Assembly (NCBI GenBank): GCA_947359465.1 | Contig: OX375881.1 | Coordinates: 72,811,914 to 72,875,913, forward strand | Origin: Metellina segmentata | Lineage: Eukaryota > Arthropoda > Arachnida > Araneae > Tetragnathidae | DNA length: 64,000 nucleotides | Direction: 5' to 3' | Shown here: piece after piece, positions 1 to 14,160 of the stretch | Position numbering within the stretch: position 1 is the stretch's first letter | Layout: every line of letters starts with the position of its first letter | Position numbers and translations under genes: made by a program | The notes under the pieces: model-generated | Seen by the model: only the letters and a program-made list of their open reading frames with translations | Told to the model about the DNA's origin: nothing | The model's database searches: none

Positions 1-1826
1 CTTATATTCTAATACAAAATAAGGAAAACAAATAAAAATTAACAAAGAAATGCTTCACGCTCCATGTCCACCAAGAAATTTAGGGCGATCGTCCACTTAA
101 ATTGGTTTAATTTTCGCAAAATTTTGTTGCGGTTGTACCAGATTGTGTCCGTTACTTCTGGCCATCTGCAAACTATGTGTGTTTGCACCAATGTGGAAAG
201 ATAACCTTTACCGCAGTCGATGTCCACTATCCTATGCCGACAAGCTCCACGACTTTAATGCCAACTTGCCCCACCAGGACTTTTGAAACAAGATGGCTGC
301 TTCACTCTACCGCACAAGTTTTACAAACAATTACAGTACATGTATACAATTGTAATTGATCACTCTATACAACACAAGCATTGAAAACTTTTCAACATAT
401 TCTAGGGCTTCATAAAACTCCAAAACCTTCAATTAAGGAAAAAAACTTACTTGACAAAAAAACACAAACCTATTTTTTTCTCTCTCTTGAAGCTTCTATC
501 ACACTGAAACTAGAGTGGATGACGCAACATACTCGTGTAGTTAAATAGTGCCGATATCAACGCTCTTAAATTACTGTGGTAAAAATACTAAGTGAATTCT
601 AGCGTACCTTTTATGTCAACAGCCTCGTTATCACCTACATACATAATATTGTGAACCTATTAAACTCTATTTTTAACTAATCCTCTTTTAAAATAACTAT
701 ATTTTAGAACAAATCAAAAGAAATAGTTCAAAATTTAATTTATAGTGAAATTCTTATGCCTATAGGTAACATATCCACAAAGAGAAAAGAAAGACACAGC
801 AAATTTAGTTAAATTAAAGTTTCTGCGCTACCTTAAAAATGCTACACTCCAACTTAATCTCATAACTTCAATGAAATTGACAATTTAGGGCACTACTAGG
901 AAAAAGTAGGTAATTACGATATTCGGAACATAGAACGTAAGAACGATTCTATCAGAGAAATGGGCAAACAGTAGGAACAATACAAATTGTAAATTCAGTG
1001 CCACTTGATTAAGAAACTGTTTTACCAACATAAATGTAGTAAATAAATTTATTTTGAGTCTTTATGGCATTTCTGTACGAAATTAGCTGGGTATTTTTAA
1101 TTAATTTTGTGTCACAGAGTTTGCAAAATGTAATGTTTAAAACCTATCTTTAAAAGTACTACCGTGAGTGTAGAATTGTTTTAAGCTTAATATATACTTA
1201 AATGTATACTTTAACACGAAAGTAAAAATAAAGTTCAAATTATTATTTACTACTAAATTTCGGATAGACTTTAAAAAACATTTTCCTAGTGTGTACTCAA
1301 TTTTTGAAGCCACTGCATATTTCATTACAAAGATGCTTGTTATCAGTGACGGAAAGAAATGGAGCCTCTACTTCTCTTCTTAAAATGTTGGAAGGGTGAA
1401 GAGAGGATACTAATTCAATCACTGTGCTCCATTAGCTCTTTCAGTTTGCATCAAAAATTGATATGATAGAGGGTGTATATACGGTTATATTGCGAATATT
1501 CGAAGGTTATCTGCTTGAATCACCATCAAAATCTTTAAATTTTCTTATAGTTCGAGTATTTAATTTGTAGCCATGTTGATTGACAGTATAGAAAAATTCT
1601 TCCTATACTGAACGTTACTTACTATTCTGAGTTAATTTACCCCGACAGCAAACCAAAAAGAAGACGGCCATTCTATATGTCGAAGGGTATGAGCAAGCAT
1701 ATTTGATAGTCATAACCTATATAAAAGCACTTAACTAACTTAAAATAACTAAAGGGCTCAGAAGCATAATTCCAGCTTAAAACCGGCAGTCTTCCCTTCA
1801 TGAGTTCTCCTCAGTGTTGAATCTTC
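1..1826. other. AT-rich stretch, no gene recognised
   Basis: Short open frames only (62 and 60 codons near 39-359, on opposite strands and overlapping). The first 350 bases are less AT-rich than the rest and may be a relic of a repeat, but I recognise no domain in either strand. The remainder is AT-rich with frequent stops. Confidence 0.5.
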
Positions 1827-1830
1827 TTAA

Positions 1831-3282
1831 GGGGACCGGGAAGACTCTATCTCCTCCATGTTAAATTCACGAAATTCAAGACCCTTTTTCTCAATAACTA
1901 TAATAGTAATCAACACAAAATTTTTATGGTGGTTAGACTGATATGTTATACAAACTTTAACAGCTCACTTTTTTTTTATTTAAAAATTTTAATTTTATAG
2001 AAATTTTTAACTGAATATCACTTTTTAGATAGCATTTTTTAACACATTTAAATTTCTAAAAAATTTAATTTTCAAAAAATCAAAAAATGCCCGTGTTAAA
2101 ATCTTTAGAGATATAACACAAATATGTCATAAAAATATTAAGTCATTATGTTCAGTAGACTCTGAGAAAATGGGGCATGAAACTTAAAAATCTAAGTTTT
2201 GAGAAAAATGGATTTAAACATTTCAAATGAATTTTTATAAATAATTTTACGTCTAACCTTAATGAAATCCTGATTTATATAAAGGGTGATCTCTTTCATT
2301 TTTAATACATGTATCTTCAATTTTTTTTTTATGCTTTTCTTTCTGTGGCGGGCCTTTTTACTGTATTCGGAGAGTTTTCGCTCTCCATCGATAACACGGT
2401 CTTAGTCCAGTTTTCTCAAAAATTTGTATAAAATGGCAGCCTGGATTAATTTTAACTCTAGATAATGTATAGCACTTTATAATATTTCCACTGTTGCAGC
2501 AGGAAACAGCATCAAACACTCCCAGTTTTAAAGTGTGGATGGTTACAAACACATTTTTTGGAACGCGAGTCCAAATCACATTGTTCACCGATTCATTTGG
2601 GTTTTGAGTCTTTCCGTGAACACATTTTTTCAACAATTCTGAATTCGCCAAGTCTCTGAAATTTGATTTAATTGTCTTCAAAATGTAGGCAGTATAAGGC
2701 AAGGCAATATGTGTGTGTTTATCATGGTAATATACATCACTTTTAGCTACAGCACGTTGAAATTTCCACCAGCTTTCATTCCCAACTGGACAAAGACCGT
2801 GATTTGGATTTAAGTTACTTGACAGTAAATAAAAATATTCTGCCCAGACAGATTGTTGCATATTGTGCAGAAAATCAACATTTATCCTTATTGCTAGTCC
2901 ATAATAGATCAAATGTCATGTCTCAGAAAGTGCTGACTTATATAGCATGGTAAAATTAATAAAAATAGTTAGAAAAAAACTAAATGATTACAGTTAACTC
3001 TACTGTTACCAGATTATCGAAAATAATTTGAGTAAAGTAAAGTAAAAAATATAATATACATTGTTGAGCAACAAAGATTAGAAATGTCCACAAACGGTTT
3101 GTTTACATTTGAAAGGCCGTGTCAGATGTGAAGTGCTTATTGGAAACGTGCATAATTTTCAAACTTCCTCTTATTCTATTACCTAGTGTGATATATCATT
3201 GGAAAGAGGAGATTTTGAACTATATAAAGGAGCAATAAAATAGAAATTGATTTTTTAGTCGAATTTTGCTTTCCCGGTCCCC
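1831..3282. mobile_element. TTAA-flanked inverted-repeat DNA transposon, internally deleted
   Basis: The element begins GGGGACCGGGAA (1831-1842) and ends with its exact reverse complement TTCCCGGTCCCC (3271-3282). TTAA lies immediately outside both ends (1827-1830 and 3283-3286), which is the target-site duplication expected for Kolobok or piggyBac-type cut-and-paste elements. Inside, on the minus strand, is the C-terminal part of a Mutator-like transposase domain (2358-2912). Only about 370 bp lie between the start of that frame and the element end, too little for the rest of the transposase, so I infer an internally deleted copy that kept both ends. TTAA is not the 8-11 bp duplication of classical Mutator elements; Kolobok is the better superfamily guess. 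Confidence 0.8.
2358..2912 (-). pseudogene. Mutator-like (Kolobok-type) transposase, C-terminal fragment
   Basis: A 184-residue open frame that resembles the C-terminal half of the arthropod Mutator-like transposase family. Visible hallmarks are a YGLAIR start, a CPVGNESWWKFQ block (family form: C-P-x-x-x-x-S-W-C-x-Y/F), an LLKKCVHGKTQNPNESVNNVIW block (family form: K-x-x-T-Q-N-x-N-E-S-x-N-x-x-I/L-W) and an FDAVSCCNSG block. The frame opens with a TTG just after an in-frame stop, so the true N-terminus is missing. It sits inside the TTAA-flanked inverted-repeat element and reads toward its left end. The family assignment is from recalled sequence pattern; I am fairly sure of the family and less sure of the superfamily name. 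Confidence 0.75.
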
Positions 3283-3289
3283 TTAAATT

Positions 3290-3570
3290 TGATTCGTATG
3301 GAAAGAACCAATATAATTTATTCAAACGATTCTATTCCAAGGCAATGATTTATATAATCTTTTCAAACGATTCCATTATAAACTAAAAACGAATCGAATC
3401 CTTCCATCGAATAATATTCTAAGGAAAGAACCAATGGAATCCCTCCATAGAATAATATTCTAAGGTAATAACCAATAGGATCCTTTCTAAGAGTTACATT
3501 ACAAGGAAAGAAGAAATATAATTTTTCTGAAGGATTCTATTCTGAGGAAAGGACCAATAGAATATTGCAT
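3290..3570. repeat. Degenerate tandem repeat, unit about 54 bp
   Basis: Variants of the motif TTCTAAGGAAAGAACCAATG followed by GAATCC and a TCCAT(A/C)GAATAATA segment recur about five times (clear units near 3395, 3449, 3500 and 3535). Copies differ at many positions, so the array is old. It abuts the right end of the TTAA transposon. Confidence 0.65.
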
Positions 3571-5000
3571 GAGTTTGAAAGAATCGACGGATTTGTTCAT
3601 GCAATAAATGTGGTTATTTAGTCATTATGTGTGTTATGAGGAAAAAGCAACAATACACTACGCGGAAATTTCGTGACAGTCAGAAGGTTAAATTACATAC
3701 ATTAAAACTTTTAACAACTGTTTGGTAAATCATTTGTGGCATTCATCAAGAAACATTTAGGTCTGCAATAAGATCTATATTTTATATAGGATAACTCCAA
3801 CTTTATTCTATTGATTTTATAGTCAGAAATCTTGAATGGGGGTTGTGTATTTGACTTTATAATTCTCGAATTACAAATTGATTACTTATTGCATATTTTC
3901 CCAATAGTTAAACATGTCTAACTTCAATTCAGTTCTGGTATCTAAGATTTATTTCCAAAATCTACAAAACTTAAAATCCTGATTTAGTCTCCTGTAAAAT
4001 TCCAATTTTTCATGCAATGAAATTGCTAGTACAAGAGAATATTTTGAAGAGATTTATTTAGACACACAGACTACCAATTTATGAAACTTTCAGCAACTAG
4101 AATGTATAAACAAGGTTTTGATGTGATTACATTACCATCCGTACAAGTGAAACCAAAATATTTTGTGAATAAAATTAGTACTTTTACTATTTATTTTTCT
4201 TTAATTAAGTTTGGTAAGTTTCGTTGTTATAACTAAAAAACATATTTCCTACCAAATGTTTTATCAATATCTGCTCAACTCAGATCAAGTTTACAGTTTT
4301 AAATGAGCGTCATAAGACCTAATTATAGAGACTACAACCATTTTATGGTATTAACTACTTGGTCTGTGCTTGTATAAGTTAAAATTGATCTATTATTTTA
4401 ATGTTAAAATCTAAATAGTAAATTTTCATAAAAAATTTAATTATCTCGATAATTATTCTTTTGATATGAATTCCGTACTTAAAGGATTTGCTTTTCCAGT
4501 CATCATCAAGAAGTCTGTACTCTTTTATTCATCCTGACAACCGTTAAACTTTTTTGCCGCGATGCCTTTAAACAAAAGTTCAAATGTGAATCTAGAAGGA
4601 AAAGAAAAATCTCCAATTTCTCTGCTGCTTTAATGATGTTTCATTTAGAGAAGGAAGAATATCAGGACAATTCAGCTCTTGAATAGTCACTATACTTGTA
4701 GGGTTCTTTTATTTGAAGTCTAGCTATTAAGTTTAGAATCCCATAAAAATTTTACTATCCAATATATTTGCAGAACGATCGAATTTAATCTTTCTGACGA
4801 TCTGTGTACACGAATAGCAATTTACAGGATAGTAAATATTCATAAACAATTTTTAAAAAATGATTACAGTAGTAAAAGTGTCTTAAACATTATTACTCAA
4901 ACTTTTTTCTAGTTCGATCTTTTAAAGGCACCTTGTTACAAGAGTCACATCAGTCATTTTTGTATGAAATGATTCGAAAACTCACGGGTAGATGGATACT
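3571..5000. other. AT-rich stretch, nothing recognised
   Basis: No open frame of note, no inverted-repeat ends and no clear tandem structure seen. Confidence 0.5.
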
Positions 5001-5002
5001 TA

Positions 5003-5566
5003 CACTATATAGACAGAGGTATTTGGACCCTGCAGACATTCGGAGAAGGATCCATTTAGTGTGGTTGTTTTTTTCTGGTTAGTTCTCAGCCCATTGCATT
5101 ATGTACCTGGTACCATGAACGCTGAAGTGAACCTCGAAGTTCTGGATAATTCGATATTGCCTACACTTTGGCAATACTACGGCGATGATGGTTGTTTCTT
5201 GAAAACATGATCGAGCTCCCTGTCATACTGCAAAGCATGTGCTGGACTGATTTCCTGAAAATGAGGTTAATTTGCTTGACTGACTTGTTCAGAGCCCCTA
5301 TCTCAATTCGATCGAGCACTTTGGGACAAACTGGATCGACGAGTACGACACCCCCACGAACATCCAATTTCACAACAATCTTCTCACTGCCTTGCAGGAG
5401 GCACTGCGAGCTCCTGCCCAGACTTACAGAGAACTTATCGATAGTATTCCTTGACGTGTTACATCTGTACTACAAGCAAAAGGATGGCCTACACGTTACT
5501 AAAAAACAATAACGAATTTTTACTCAAAAACATGCAGTGCCCAAATGTGCTTTTGTTCATATAGTG
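5003..5566 (+). mobile_element. Internally deleted Tc1-like transposon with both ends
   Basis: Left end CACTATATAGACAGAGG and right end (reverse complement) CACTATATGAACAAAAG are related inverted repeats that stay similar for about 30 bp (both reach ...TGCA). TA lies outside each end (5001-5002 and 5567-5568), the Tc1/mariner target duplication. At 564 bp it is much shorter than a full Tc1 element (about 1.3-1.6 kb): the first part of the transposase is missing while the C-terminal part remains, so this is an internal-deletion derivative. Confidence 0.75.
5080..5515 (+). pseudogene. Tc1-like transposase, C-terminal fragment
   Basis: Translating the plus strand and moving between frames gives the C-terminal half of a Tc1 transposase: a VPGTMNAEVNLEVLDNSILP segment, the region before the second catalytic Asp (YGDDGCFLK, after which a frameshift blurs the D-N-A-P-H motif), a degraded region where S-P-D-L-N-P-I-E-H should be, then ALWDKLDRRVRHP and a C-terminal helix region. 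At least two frameshifts and stops make it non-functional. The 5192-5512 open frame crosses this relic in a shadow frame and is not a protein. Confidence 0.65.
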
Positions 5567-5568
5567 TA

Positions 5569-8762
<3,194 letters not shown>

Positions 8763-8765
8763 TTA

Positions 8766-8775
8766 TGGGGGCTCG
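8766..8775 (+). promoter_or_regulatory. Primer-binding site, tRNA-Pro type
   Basis: TGGGGGCTCG starts three bases after the 5' LTR. It matches the first ten bases of the tRNA-Pro complement used as primer-binding site by several retroelements; the match stops after these ten bases. Confidence 0.65.
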
Positions 8776-9003
8776 GTCAAACCTGACGAAGTGACTTTTC
8801 AAGACGCTGCTACTGTGAGTAGATGTTGACGGACGCTCTCAAAGTTATTAGCCTTTCAACTGACGCGTAAAGGCTCTGCTGTTGTGAAAACTGGAGTTTT
8901 AAACAACTTCTCCGACGGACATTTCGGGTCGCTGGTGGTTAAAAGAATCTCTTTGGTGTTTGCTGTGTGACTGCTTTCGTCTTGTGCTTGGCTCCGACAC
9001 AAA

Positions 9004-10453
9004 ATGGCGAAATCGCTTGGCGACATTCCCGCGGTAGCTGCACTACTTCATTCCGGTTCTTCGAAATTGATCAGACTTGTACAGTGTGGTTTTCGACGAC
9101 GAATACGATCGGGACAGCCGACAGAAGTTGCGTGCCTTCTCATCCTTCCACAAGAACTTCGATCTCGAGAAGAGAAAGAAATCCGTGCTACAGACTTTCA
9201 AGCTGCACGACGTTATCTCAGTTTGTTCCATTCTTCATATTGACAGTGCTGGTACGAAAGAAGAACTTTGCGTGTTGATTTTCGATGCCCTTTCGGATCT
9301 CACCGCACTACAAGGTACCATCGACGCTTCTTTTTCTGACGACGATGACGAACAATTCAATCAGACATCTGGTGCCTGTGTTGCTTCATATATACCCAGC
9401 TCTTCAGAGGAATCTCCTTTTCCCGTTCCGCAGGCCTCACTTCGAAACTCCATTTCCCCGGCTGCAAGTATTCAGCAGAATGATAGCTGGTGGTTTATTC
9501 TAAAAGACCTGGCGCAAACTATCAGACACTTTAATGGCCGAGATTCATACTCAATCTCCGCATTCTTTCGTGATGTGGATGAAAATCTTGAACTGTTTCC
9601 TGCATTGAGCGATGCTCAGAAAATTATATTTACTAAAAATCTGTTAACTGGACCAGCCAAAACCTTTCTGCCGTCTCAGCGTGGATTAACAACATGGCAA
9701 AAATTAAAAACTTCCCTGTTGGAAGAGTTCAGCCAAAAAATTAACAGCATCGACCTGCATAGGCAGTTGGAGCATCGTAGGATGAAGCCTACTGCGACTG
9801 TATCGGAATATCTCTTGGCTATACGGGAATTTGCAAGCAGAAGTGCCAATTGCATCGACGAAATTTCTATCATAAATTATTGTATCAGGGGTATACCAGA
9901 CTACCTGAGCAATAAGCAAATATTATATGGTGCCGTTTCAATATCCCAATTCAAAACAAAATTGATGATTTATGAGAAAATTTATCTGGAACGCACCTAA
10001 TACAAACAAATAGACGACAATGCGCACTGCTTCAACGATGTGAACCACCGCCGAGGGACAGAAACAAAGCCTCATTTCCAAAAACGCAGTCAGGAAACCC
10101 CAAATTTTTCGAGACAGCGCAAGCAACAAATTTGTTACAATTGCAATGAAGTGGGACACATCTCAAAATTTTGCCCTGATCAACATCGTGGCCCAAAGTG
10201 CATGTTGTGTGGAATGTTTGGACATAAATCCTCCTCTTGTGTTAACAGAACTAGCAGATTGGAGAATAACAAGGTTACAACTTTCTGCTGCGCAGCTCCA
10301 AACTTAATGTTTCACAGTGTTACAATCAATAGTGTTCCAATTAATGCTCATATATACAGGAAGCTAAGTTACCATTATCCATTAAGATGTATACAGAAAA
10401 ACTGGCTCTCCAAAATTTCAGAACTATCCTACTTCTCTTACGTCATTTGGTAA
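9004..10453 (+). pseudogene. gag: gypsy Gag with N-terminal SAP/DEK-like segment and two zinc knuckles
   Basis: The likely start is the ATG at 9004 (MAKSLGDIPAVAALL). The reading frame shifts near 9075 and continues in the frame open from 9077 to 10000, where a TAA interrupts it; the same frame reopens and runs to 10453. The first 100 residues contain a segment (SVLQTFKLHDVISVCSILHI, then DSAGTKEELCVLIFDAL) with the L-x-L-G-T-K-x-E-L pattern of a SAP DNA-binding motif, and the preceding residues recall the region before the SAP module in the chromatin protein DEK. A helical capsid-like part follows (around 9560-9990, with W-x-x-L-x-x-x-L-x-x-x-F). Two C-x2-C-x4-H-x4-C knuckles lie at 10132-10173 and 10199-10240. 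Gag packages the element RNA. The SAP/DEK resemblance is my reading, not an alignment. Confidence 0.85.
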
Positions 10454-12104
10454 CTCTGAAGTTTTACCTATTGGTCGTTTTGAAACCGAAATTCTCATTG
10501 ATCATGAACTGTTTACTACTAATGTTTGTGTTGTCAAGAACCAAACTATGTCATCAGACGCCATTATTGGTATGGATATCCTCAAACAAGCTGATGTTTC
10601 CATTAGAAAAGATAACATTTCCATACGCAAATCTGCAACTGAACTTGCTCACAATGATGCAGATGTGCTAATCCATAGTATCTCAGTTGACGACAGTTCC
10701 GAGTTGGATATAGGCCCCAATGCAGCGAAAGATGAGAAGGATATCATTAAGCAGTTAGTATCCAACTATGTGCCCAATAAAACAAAAACAACCAATGTCG
10801 AAATGAAGATTCAAGTTAAAAGTGATGCATCTATATTTCACAGACCTAGACGTTTACCATTTGCTGAAAGAGATGTTGTTGACAATCAAGTTCAAGTGTG
10901 GCTACACGACAAAATTGTGGAACCGTGTTCTTCTGAGTACTCAAGCCAAGTACTTGTTGTGAAAAAGAAAGATGGCAGTACAAGAGTTTGTGTGGACTAC
11001 CGCAAGTTAAACAAGAACATAGTGAAGGACAGATATCCGTTACCTCTCATTGAAGACTTGTTGGATAAACTACAGGATGCACGTACATTCACTACCCTAG
11101 ATCTAAAAAATGGTTTATTTCATGTTCCTGTTGAAAAGAACAGCCGCCGTTACACCTCATTCGTAACTCACAATGGACAGTACCAATTTTTACGTGTACC
11201 TTTTGGTTTATGTACATCACCATCTGTGTTTCAGCGATTCATCAATTCAGTGTTCAAGGATCATCTGATGCTAAAAGGTCATGTTTTACTGTACATGGAT
11301 GACCTTATCATCCCTTTCAAGAGTGAGACAGAAGGAATATAGATGTTGAAGTCAGTCCTCTCAGTCGCCTCTGAACATGGACTAATAATCAATTTTAAAA
11401 AGTGCAACTTCCTAACTAGAAGAATTGAATTCCTTGGCCACGTGATAGAAAATGGACAGTTATTCCCATCACCTCTGAAAACTGCAGCTGTTATGAACTA
11501 TCCCCAACCAACATGTCACAAGGAATTGCAGAGTTTCCTTGGCCTTGCTGGGTACTTTCGTAAGTTTATACCCAACTTTTCTGTTATTGCTTACCCTTTA
11601 ACAGATCTTTTAAAAAAGAATCAAGAATTTCATTTTGGTGATGAAGAAAACCACGCTTTTACCCTCTTAAAGCAATGTTTATGTGATAAACCTGTGCTTG
11701 ATATTTATAATCAACACAGCCATACAGAACTCCATACTGATGCAAGTATTCATGGTTATGGTGGTATTTTGATGCAAACCTCCATTTCAGACAATTGCCT
11801 TCATCCTGTGTACTACATGAGTAAACGTACATCTGAAGCTGAAAGAAAATACTCAAGCTATGAACTTGAAGTGTTGGCAATAGTGCAAGCATTGCAAAAA
11901 TTTAGAGTTTATTTACTCGGCAAACACTTCAAACTTGCAACTGATTGCAACGCATTCAAACTAACGATGAGCATGCAACAGTTGAGTACAAGAATTGCTC
12001 GGTGGGCATTGCTATTAGAAGATTTCGACTACGAAATGGAACACCGACCTGGTTCCCGAATAATGCATGTTGACGCCCTCAGCAGATCCCCAGTTGTGCT
12101 CTGA
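10386..12104 (+). pseudogene. pol: gypsy Pol: protease remnant, reverse transcriptase, RNase H
   Basis: One frame is open from 10386 to 12104 except for a TAG at 11340-11342, about 13 codons after the catalytic motif. The protease part is damaged: its N-terminal strand lies at the end of the gag frame and the Asp of the D-T/S-G motif is not readable there, while the C-terminal IIGMDIL block (from about 10560) is intact. Reverse transcriptase shows RLPFAERD, KKKDGSTRVCVDYRKLN, the first catalytic Asp in TLDLKNGLFH, FLRVPFGLCTSPSVFQR and YMDDLI at 11292-11309. RNase H follows with LHTDASIHGYGG, YELEVLAIV and LATDCNAFK, ending in the usual HRPGSRIMHVDALSR tether. The catalytic residues are visible, but the stop and frameshifts would prevent a full polyprotein. 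Confidence 0.93.
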
Positions 12105-12105
12105 A

Positions 12106-13334
12106 CATCCAGGACTCTCTTCTTTTGCAAATCAAACATGCTCAAAATCAAGATGATGAAGTGAGTGCTATCAAAGAAGTACTTCAAACTAAGCCATATA
12201 AGGACTTTTGCTTGAAAGCTGATATTCTCCATAAATTTGTTGATGGCTATGAACTACTAGTTGTCCCAGAATATAATGCAAACGGAAATCATAAGGAATG
12301 CTCATCAAAAAGGTCATTTTGCTTCAAAGAAAACTGAAGATACTCTTAAGCAACAATTTTTTATCCCGAAACTCAAAGAAAAGATTGACAAGTGTGTTGC
12401 TAATTGTGTCCCATGCATCTTAACTAACCGCAAATGTGGCAAACAAGAAGGTATACTTCACCCCTTACAGAAGGATGACACTCCACTCCACACGTACCAT
12501 ATTGATCATCTTGGTCCTTTAGCCAGCACACACACAAATTATAAGCACATATTTGCAGTCATTGATGCTTTTACAAAATTTGTGTGGCTCTACCCAACCA
12601 AATCCACCGACTGTGCTGAGGTCATCTCTAAATTAGAAACTCAGAAAACTCTATTTGGAAACCCTACACAAATCATTTCTGACAGAGGCCCTGCACACAC
12701 ATTTTCCTCAAACGACTTTAAAACCTAATGCTCCGAAGAAGGTATTCGCCATCTCCAAATAACTACCTGCCTTCCCAGAGCCAATGGACAAGTTGAACGC
12801 TTGAATTCCATCATTATTGCTGTTTTGTCCAAATTATCCATCGACGACCTAACAAAGTGGTACACCCATGTGGTTGATGTCCAACAAGCAATCAACTCCA
12901 CATTTCAAAGAAGCATTAATACAAGTCCTTTCGAACTACTATTTGGTACAAAAATGAAGTCCAGGCGTGCCGATGACGTGCCGATTACAGACCTACTGAA
13001 TACTGAAATTCAGTCCGATTTTCTGCAATCCCGTGAAGACCTCAGACGAGCAGCTAAGCGACAAATACTGGAAGTACAGGAAGAAAACCGAAAGACCTAC
13101 AATCTTCGACGTAGACCACCGCGTAAATTCAAACTTAATGATTTAGTAGCAATCAAACGCACTCAATTTGGACCTCGACTAAAACTTAAGTGCAAATTCC
13201 TAGGACCCTATAAGGTAATTAAGCTTAAAAACAATGACACATATGATGTTGAAAAATGTGGTTTCTGTGAAGAACCAATAAAAACCACCACCTGCATTGA
13301 ATATATGAAACCCTGGATTGATGAACTTTCCTAA
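12106..13334 (+). pseudogene. int: gypsy integrase
   Basis: The reading frame moves from frame 2 (12106 to about 12300) to frame 3, where it stays open to 12728 (TAA), reopens and runs to 13334. The N-terminal zinc-binding H-H-C-C region is readable (NAHQKGHFASKKTEDTL ... CVANCVPCI). The catalytic triad is all present: Asp in YHIDHLGP (about 12499), Asp in IISDRGPAH (about 12679) and Glu in RANGQVERLN (about 12786), the last after the in-frame stop. The C-terminal module has the GPY-type motif (CKFLGPYKVIKL). No chromodomain is visible after it. The enzyme would insert the cDNA, but this copy cannot make it intact. Confidence 0.92.
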
Positions 13335-13534
13335 ACTTATTTTTCTAAGGACAATTTGAACCAGGATTATTAATATAGTTTTTGTTTACTGTGCATATTT
13401 GATTTCTTTATAATTGTGTCTTATTCATTTAATCTAATTGCTTCTTTTTATTGTTTTTACATTTATATTTCTCAAAAGTTTTGTTTATGTGAGTGCTGTC
13501 ATCTGAGGGCAGATGACCAGGTAGGATGGCCGAG
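13335..13534 (+). other. gypsy 3' untranslated region
   Basis: AT-rich sequence between the integrase stop and the 3' LTR. The bases directly before the LTR (CAGGTAGGATGGCCGAG) are purine-rich only in part, so the polypurine tract is weak or mutated. Confidence 0.6.
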
Positions 13535-13786
13535 TGTAGGGTTAAGCCCCACGGCTATCCTAAGATAATCACTACAACTTTTACCTGAAAAGAAGTACAA
13601 CTTTCACTTAAAGAAGCGCGATCGTTTTTTGATTGCGCGCGCATCGGATCACGGTAGACGAGACGATTGATGTTATGTTGACGGACGTGATCGCGATGCG
13701 CAATTTTTAAACTCTCTGTACATATTATCTATAATAAATAGAATTCAACTAGAAGTATTCACTTAATAAAACCCCAGCACCCTACA
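13535..13786 (+). repeat. 3' LTR of the gypsy element
   Basis: 252 bp, TG...CA, aligned to the 5' LTR end to end. Differences I can see: one near position 34 of the LTR (G/T), two around position 150 (A/G and T/C), and three in the last 50 bases. It is followed by TATATA. Confidence 0.95.
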
Positions 13787-14160
13787 TATATATAGCTAAA
13801 ATAAAGACATAAACAATCTTAATAAAACGTCATACGGATTAATATTTATCAATTCATTTTGTAGTTCTCATGGCTTTCTGTGACATTGATGTAAGATACT
13901 AAGTAAATTGAATAATAATTCGATGTGTGACATCATCCGTTTTAAAGTATAAAATAAGACGTCTGAAACTCAGAACAGAAGATCCTGATCTGTAATATAT
14001 CCAAGTCAGCCTTGTAGTCCAAACACTCCTCTGAATTTTAATTTAAGAATCCAGAAATTAATCCAGACAGAGAAATTCCATTTCCAAGCTGTTGCTGTTC
14101 GTGTTTGTTTTGAAAACACTTTCTTTGCGTAGTTCGAAGGCAGCGTAGGTGAAGATATTA
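13787..14160. other. Spacer between gypsy and Tc1 element
   Basis: AT-rich, no coding or repeat signal recognised. Confidence 0.5.

Noticed and set aside
5161..5512. Overlapping 70- and 106-codon frames on opposite strands
   Set aside because: Both are shadow frames of the Tc1 transposase C-terminal relic, which reads in other plus-strand frames.
9004..12232. Numerous antisense and alternate-frame open frames across the gypsy element (for example 9676-9919, 9938-10159, 11659-11892 and 12029-12232, all minus)
   Set aside because: They are shadows of the gag and pol frames, which carry recognisable domains on the plus strand.
13500..13534. Polypurine tract before the gypsy 3' LTR
   Set aside because: The sequence is only partly purine-rich and interrupted by pyrimidines; I did not annotate it as a tract.
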